A stretch of DNA of 64,000 nt from DASUNP01 sp963728545 (GTDB taxonomy: Bacteria > Acidobacteriota > Blastocatellia > UBA7656): the NCBI GenBank assembly GCA_963728545.1, contig CAVSKO010000002.1, forward strand, positions 3,162,001 to 3,226,000, read 5' to 3'. The position numbers were made by a program, and so were the translations under genes. Under the pieces are notes generated by a model. It was not told where the DNA came from, did no database searches, and was given only the letters and a program-made list of their open reading frames with translations. This document shows, one piece after another, positions 61,709 to 64,000 of this stretch; position 1 is the first letter of the stretch, and each line of letters begins with the position of its first letter.

Positions 61709-64000
61709 TTATGGCGGGCACCCTTCGGCCAGCCAAACGGAAACATCTTTTCCACCCGTGTTGAGATGGCTCGAATCCCGTAACGTAGCGTCATCGAGTC
61801 CTGTGACATAATGTAGAAGTTCGTGCGTCATAGTATAGTTGAAAACATCGGGACCGAACGCAGCATTACTCAGCCCACCAGGAGCATATATACCAGGCCT
61901 GTTAGGAGCCGAAAAGCTTTCCGGCACAGTTAAGACAGCGGGTGTGCCTCCGTATTCTTCAGGAACGAATCCTGGTGTGAAGAATTGCTCCACAGTCATA
62001 TTCCAGTATATGCCAGGTTTATCCCCGGCGTTGGTTGACTTAGCTTGGATTTCCAACACTTGCTGCTGCATATGGTTCCTCGCAAAATCAGTTTTGATCA
62101 AGTTTGTATCAAAAATCTTGACCTTGTCTATGGCAGCCGCCAGCTTGTCTAGAATTTTACTATCCAACTTACTCAGCTTGTCCTGGCATTTCTTACTCAA
62201 GTCCTTGAGGAATTTTCGCAATTTCTTTTTCTGGTCGCTATCCGGCTGTTTAGTAACCGGCTCCTGGGCGACAGGGGGGCCGCCGGTCCCGGTCGCGCCG
62301 GTGTCCTCAAATGTGTCTATGTTCCTGCCCCCGATAAGTCCTAGTATGCCTGCGCCGCTAGCGGTGATGCTGTCTCCCCAGCCCCCCGCACTAACAGAAG
62401 CGCCTCCCAGGTCGCCGCCGGGGTAAGGGCTTCCCCCGGTATCATCGCCGTCCAGCCCTAACCTGTCTGTCCAATTGATCGGGTCATTCTTGACGTAGCT
62501 ATACCTGTTCCAGCTTTGCGGATCGACCCTGTGCCCGCTCGCCTGGTACGGGTCCGCCGACTGAAATCTTCCCAGAGTCACTTTGTTATAGCGGTTGATG
62601 GCGTAATCCAGCCCGCTCTCGTCATCACGCTCATAACTGGTTAACTTGCGCTTGTCCTGTTGTCCGCTCGCGCCCAGCGCTTCACCGAAGGGCAAATGCG
62701 ATTGCCTGCCTATGACACTCCCGCCCGTGTCCATTACTACCCTCACGCTCAACCGGTCGCTCAGGAAATACCTCGTCACTCCGCCCTCTATCTTCGCAAT
62801 CATTCGGCCCGACGATTGGATGTAATCCGTAAGCACAGCCCCGCTACTCCCATTGTGCTCCGCGATGACCTGCGAGCCTTCCCACACGTAATGCGTGGTC
62901 GAGCCCGAGGCCGATTTCATCCACCTGCGGTTCTGATGGTCGTAGCTGTATTGCGCAGTCGCCCCCCCGTCCACACTCACAAGCCGGTTCTCCGAATCGT
63001 ACGTGTAAGTGTGGGCGCCGTCGTTGGTCACATTTCCCGCCGCGTCGTACGTGTAAGTCTGCCCGCTCACCACCTTCACATGATTATTATCAACGCCGTT
63101 CGTCTGATCAATGGTCACGGCCTGAATCTGATTACCGCCGCTTGTGGCGTCCCAAACTCCAGTCCGGTTGCCCCAGCGGTCATACCCAAACCGGCGCTGC
63201 GCGCCCGTCCCATTCGTAGTTTGATCCGATGTGGCGAGACGGCCCAGCAGGTCGTACGTGTAGCTCGCGCTCTCCGTCGTGCCGTTGATAGTGCCCGTGA
63301 CGCTCATTAACCGACCCGAATTGCCTGCCGTGCTGCCTGCGCCATTCTGCCCGGCAGTCGCCTGATAGTTATAGGTCAGATTCATTCGGTTAGTGTAGGG
63401 GAAAGTCGTGCCAGCTTTAATTCTCGTTAACTGCAACCGATTCGTATCATAACCATAAAGCTCGGCAACTCCGTTTCCGAGGATCACCTGGGTCACCTGT
63501 CCCGCCTCGTTATAGCCGACATTGCTCATGTAGTTTACGCCTGTCGCCACATCCGTCAGTCCGCTCATCCTGCTCCGCGTGTCGTGCCCGATTGTTACGG
63601 CCCGGCTCGACGGGTAAGTCAGCCGCGTCAGCTGGCTGATATCATTGTACTGATACCCCGTCGTGTAAAAAACAGACCCCTGCTTCCGAGTCATGCCCGA
63701 CATTCGCTTGAAGCTGTCGAACGTGTACCACTCCTCGTAGTCCGCGCCCACCTGAATGCGCATCACATCCCCGTGCGACGAACTCGCCCCGTACGAGTCA
63801 TAAGTATAGGTAACGGTCGGCGCGGTCGTCACACCCGACACTGTGTTGTAGCTCTTTTGGGTGAGCCGGTTGAGCGAATCATAGCTGTATGTGGTGATAA
63901 CGCCACGCGCATCCTGGCGAGTGGCTGCGGCGTTGAAATCCGTGTAAGTGAACTTCGCCGTCCACTTCGTGCCCGTCCCATCGTTGATAGTGGCCTGCTG
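61709..64000 (-). CDS. RHS/YD-repeat protein with C-terminal HExxH domain, 5' end outside window
   Basis: The frame is open to the right edge (at least 763 residues); the internal GTG at 63841 is not the real start. Many YD repeats (TYTYDSYG, SYDHQNRRW), the RHS core end YDYGARFYD-like segment YAINRYNKVTLGRFQSADPYQ, a Gly-rich linker, a helical stretch KKLRKFLKDLSKKCQDKLSK, and a variable C-terminus with FNYTMTHELLHYVTGLDD, an HExxH zinc-peptidase motif. RHS cores encapsulate a variable C-terminal toxin, so this may be a secreted metallopeptidase effector. Confidence 0.85.
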   Translation of the reverse strand, partial: QQATINDGTGTKWTAKFTYTDFNAAATRQDARGVITTYSYDSLNRLTQKSYNTVSGVTTAPTVTYTYDSYGASSSHGDVMRIQVGADYEEWYTFDSFKRMSGMTRKQGSVFYTTGYQYNDISQLTRLTYPSSRAVTIGHDTRSRMSGLTDVATGVNYMSNVGYNEAGQVTQVILGNGVAELYGYDTNRLQLTRIKAGTTFPYTNRMNLTYNYQATAGQNGAGSTAGNSGRLMSVTGTINGTTESASYTYDLLGRLATSDQTTNGTGAQRRFGYDRWGNRTGVWDATSGGNQIQAVTIDQTNGVDNNHVKVVSGQTYTYDAAGNVTNDGAHTYTYDSENRLVSVDGGATAQYSYDHQNRRWMKSASGSTTHYVWEGSQVIAEHNGSSGAVLTDYIQSSGRMIAKIEGGVTRYFLSDRLSVRVVMDTGGSVIGRQSHLPFGEALGASGQQDKRKLTSYERDDESGLDYAINRYNKVTLGRFQSADPYQASGHRVDPQSWNRYSYVKNDPINWTDRLGLDGDDTGGSPYPGGDLGGASVSAGGWGDSITASGAGILGLIGGRNIDTFEDTGATGTGGPPVAQEPVTKQPDSDQKKKLRKFLKDLSKKCQDKLSKLDSKILDKLAAAIDKVKIFDTNLIKTDFARNHMQQQVLEIQAKSTNAGDKPGIYWNMTVEQFFTPGFVPEEYGGTPAVLTVPESFSAPNRPGIYAPGGLSNAAFGPDVFNYTMTHELLHYVTGLDDATLRDSSHLNTGGKDVSVWLAEGCPP

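Overview
This window is mostly a stretch of a large (super)integron-like gene cassette array. About 40 attC recombination sites, most near 92 bp, share one sequence family: an inverse core such as GCCTAAC, an imperfect stem around CGGAGGCCGCGAAGCGA, and a core such as GTTAGGC. They separate short cassettes that mostly hold toxin-antitoxin pairs, defence-like proteins, secreted or membrane proteins of unknown role, and ORF-less DNA. Wherever both can be read, the 7-mer at the 5' end of a cassette is the reverse complement of that cassette's own inverse core site, as expected for circularisable units. No integron integrase and no attI is visible, so the array is probably longer than the window. 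The host is a bacterium. Orphan MacB_PCD, YD-repeat, rhomboid-TPR and Uma2 proteins are compatible with Acidobacteriota (Blastocatellia-like), but that is a weak inference.

Layout. (a) 1-6809: attC sites on the minus strand. Cassettes carry a partial nuclease-like gene, a membrane protein, a ~5 kb three-gene glycan cassette (GT32, a GT25/P-loop/GH16 fusion, a NodU/TobZ-type carbamoyltransferase) and a secreted protein. (b) 6810 to about 11670: a cargo-carrying IS1-like transposon inside an attC, followed by an IS4-family element. (c) 14041-28993: attC sites on the plus strand, with VapBC-like and BrnTA modules, an HNH endonuclease, a LecA-like lectin split by an IS3 element, lipoproteins, and IS200, IS5, IS1111-type and MITE insertions. 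(d) 28994-58766: a segment bounded by two nearly identical inverted IS66-family copies. Swapped 8-bp target duplications show that the ~26.6 kb between them has been inverted, which explains why most of its attC sites point to minus. It holds an Sll1717-type ATPase, HEPN, a second IS1111-type element, a second, complete 7.2 kb IS1-like cargo transposon (itself carrying an IS1202-like insertion), a nuclease/STAND NTPase pair, a carbonic anhydrase-like protein, DUF4238, VapC, Uma2 and BrnTA cassettes. (e) 58774-64000: ordinary chromosome, with an IS66-like MITE, a rhomboid-TPR protein, a secreted protein and an RHS/YD-repeat protein with a C-terminal HExxH domain.

The main novelty candidates are: a family of ten ORF-less cassettes (~150-196 bp) with a conserved long hairpin and a covarying side hairpin; IS1-like transposons that carry cargo and insert at one fixed position in attC; an IS1111-type element whose 3' non-coding region carries 7-nt segments matching both halves of its attC target (a candidate guide RNA); the two-gene nuclease/STAND cassette with 39-residue repeats; and the GT25/P-loop/GH16 fusion. 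No rRNA, tRNA or CRISPR was seen.
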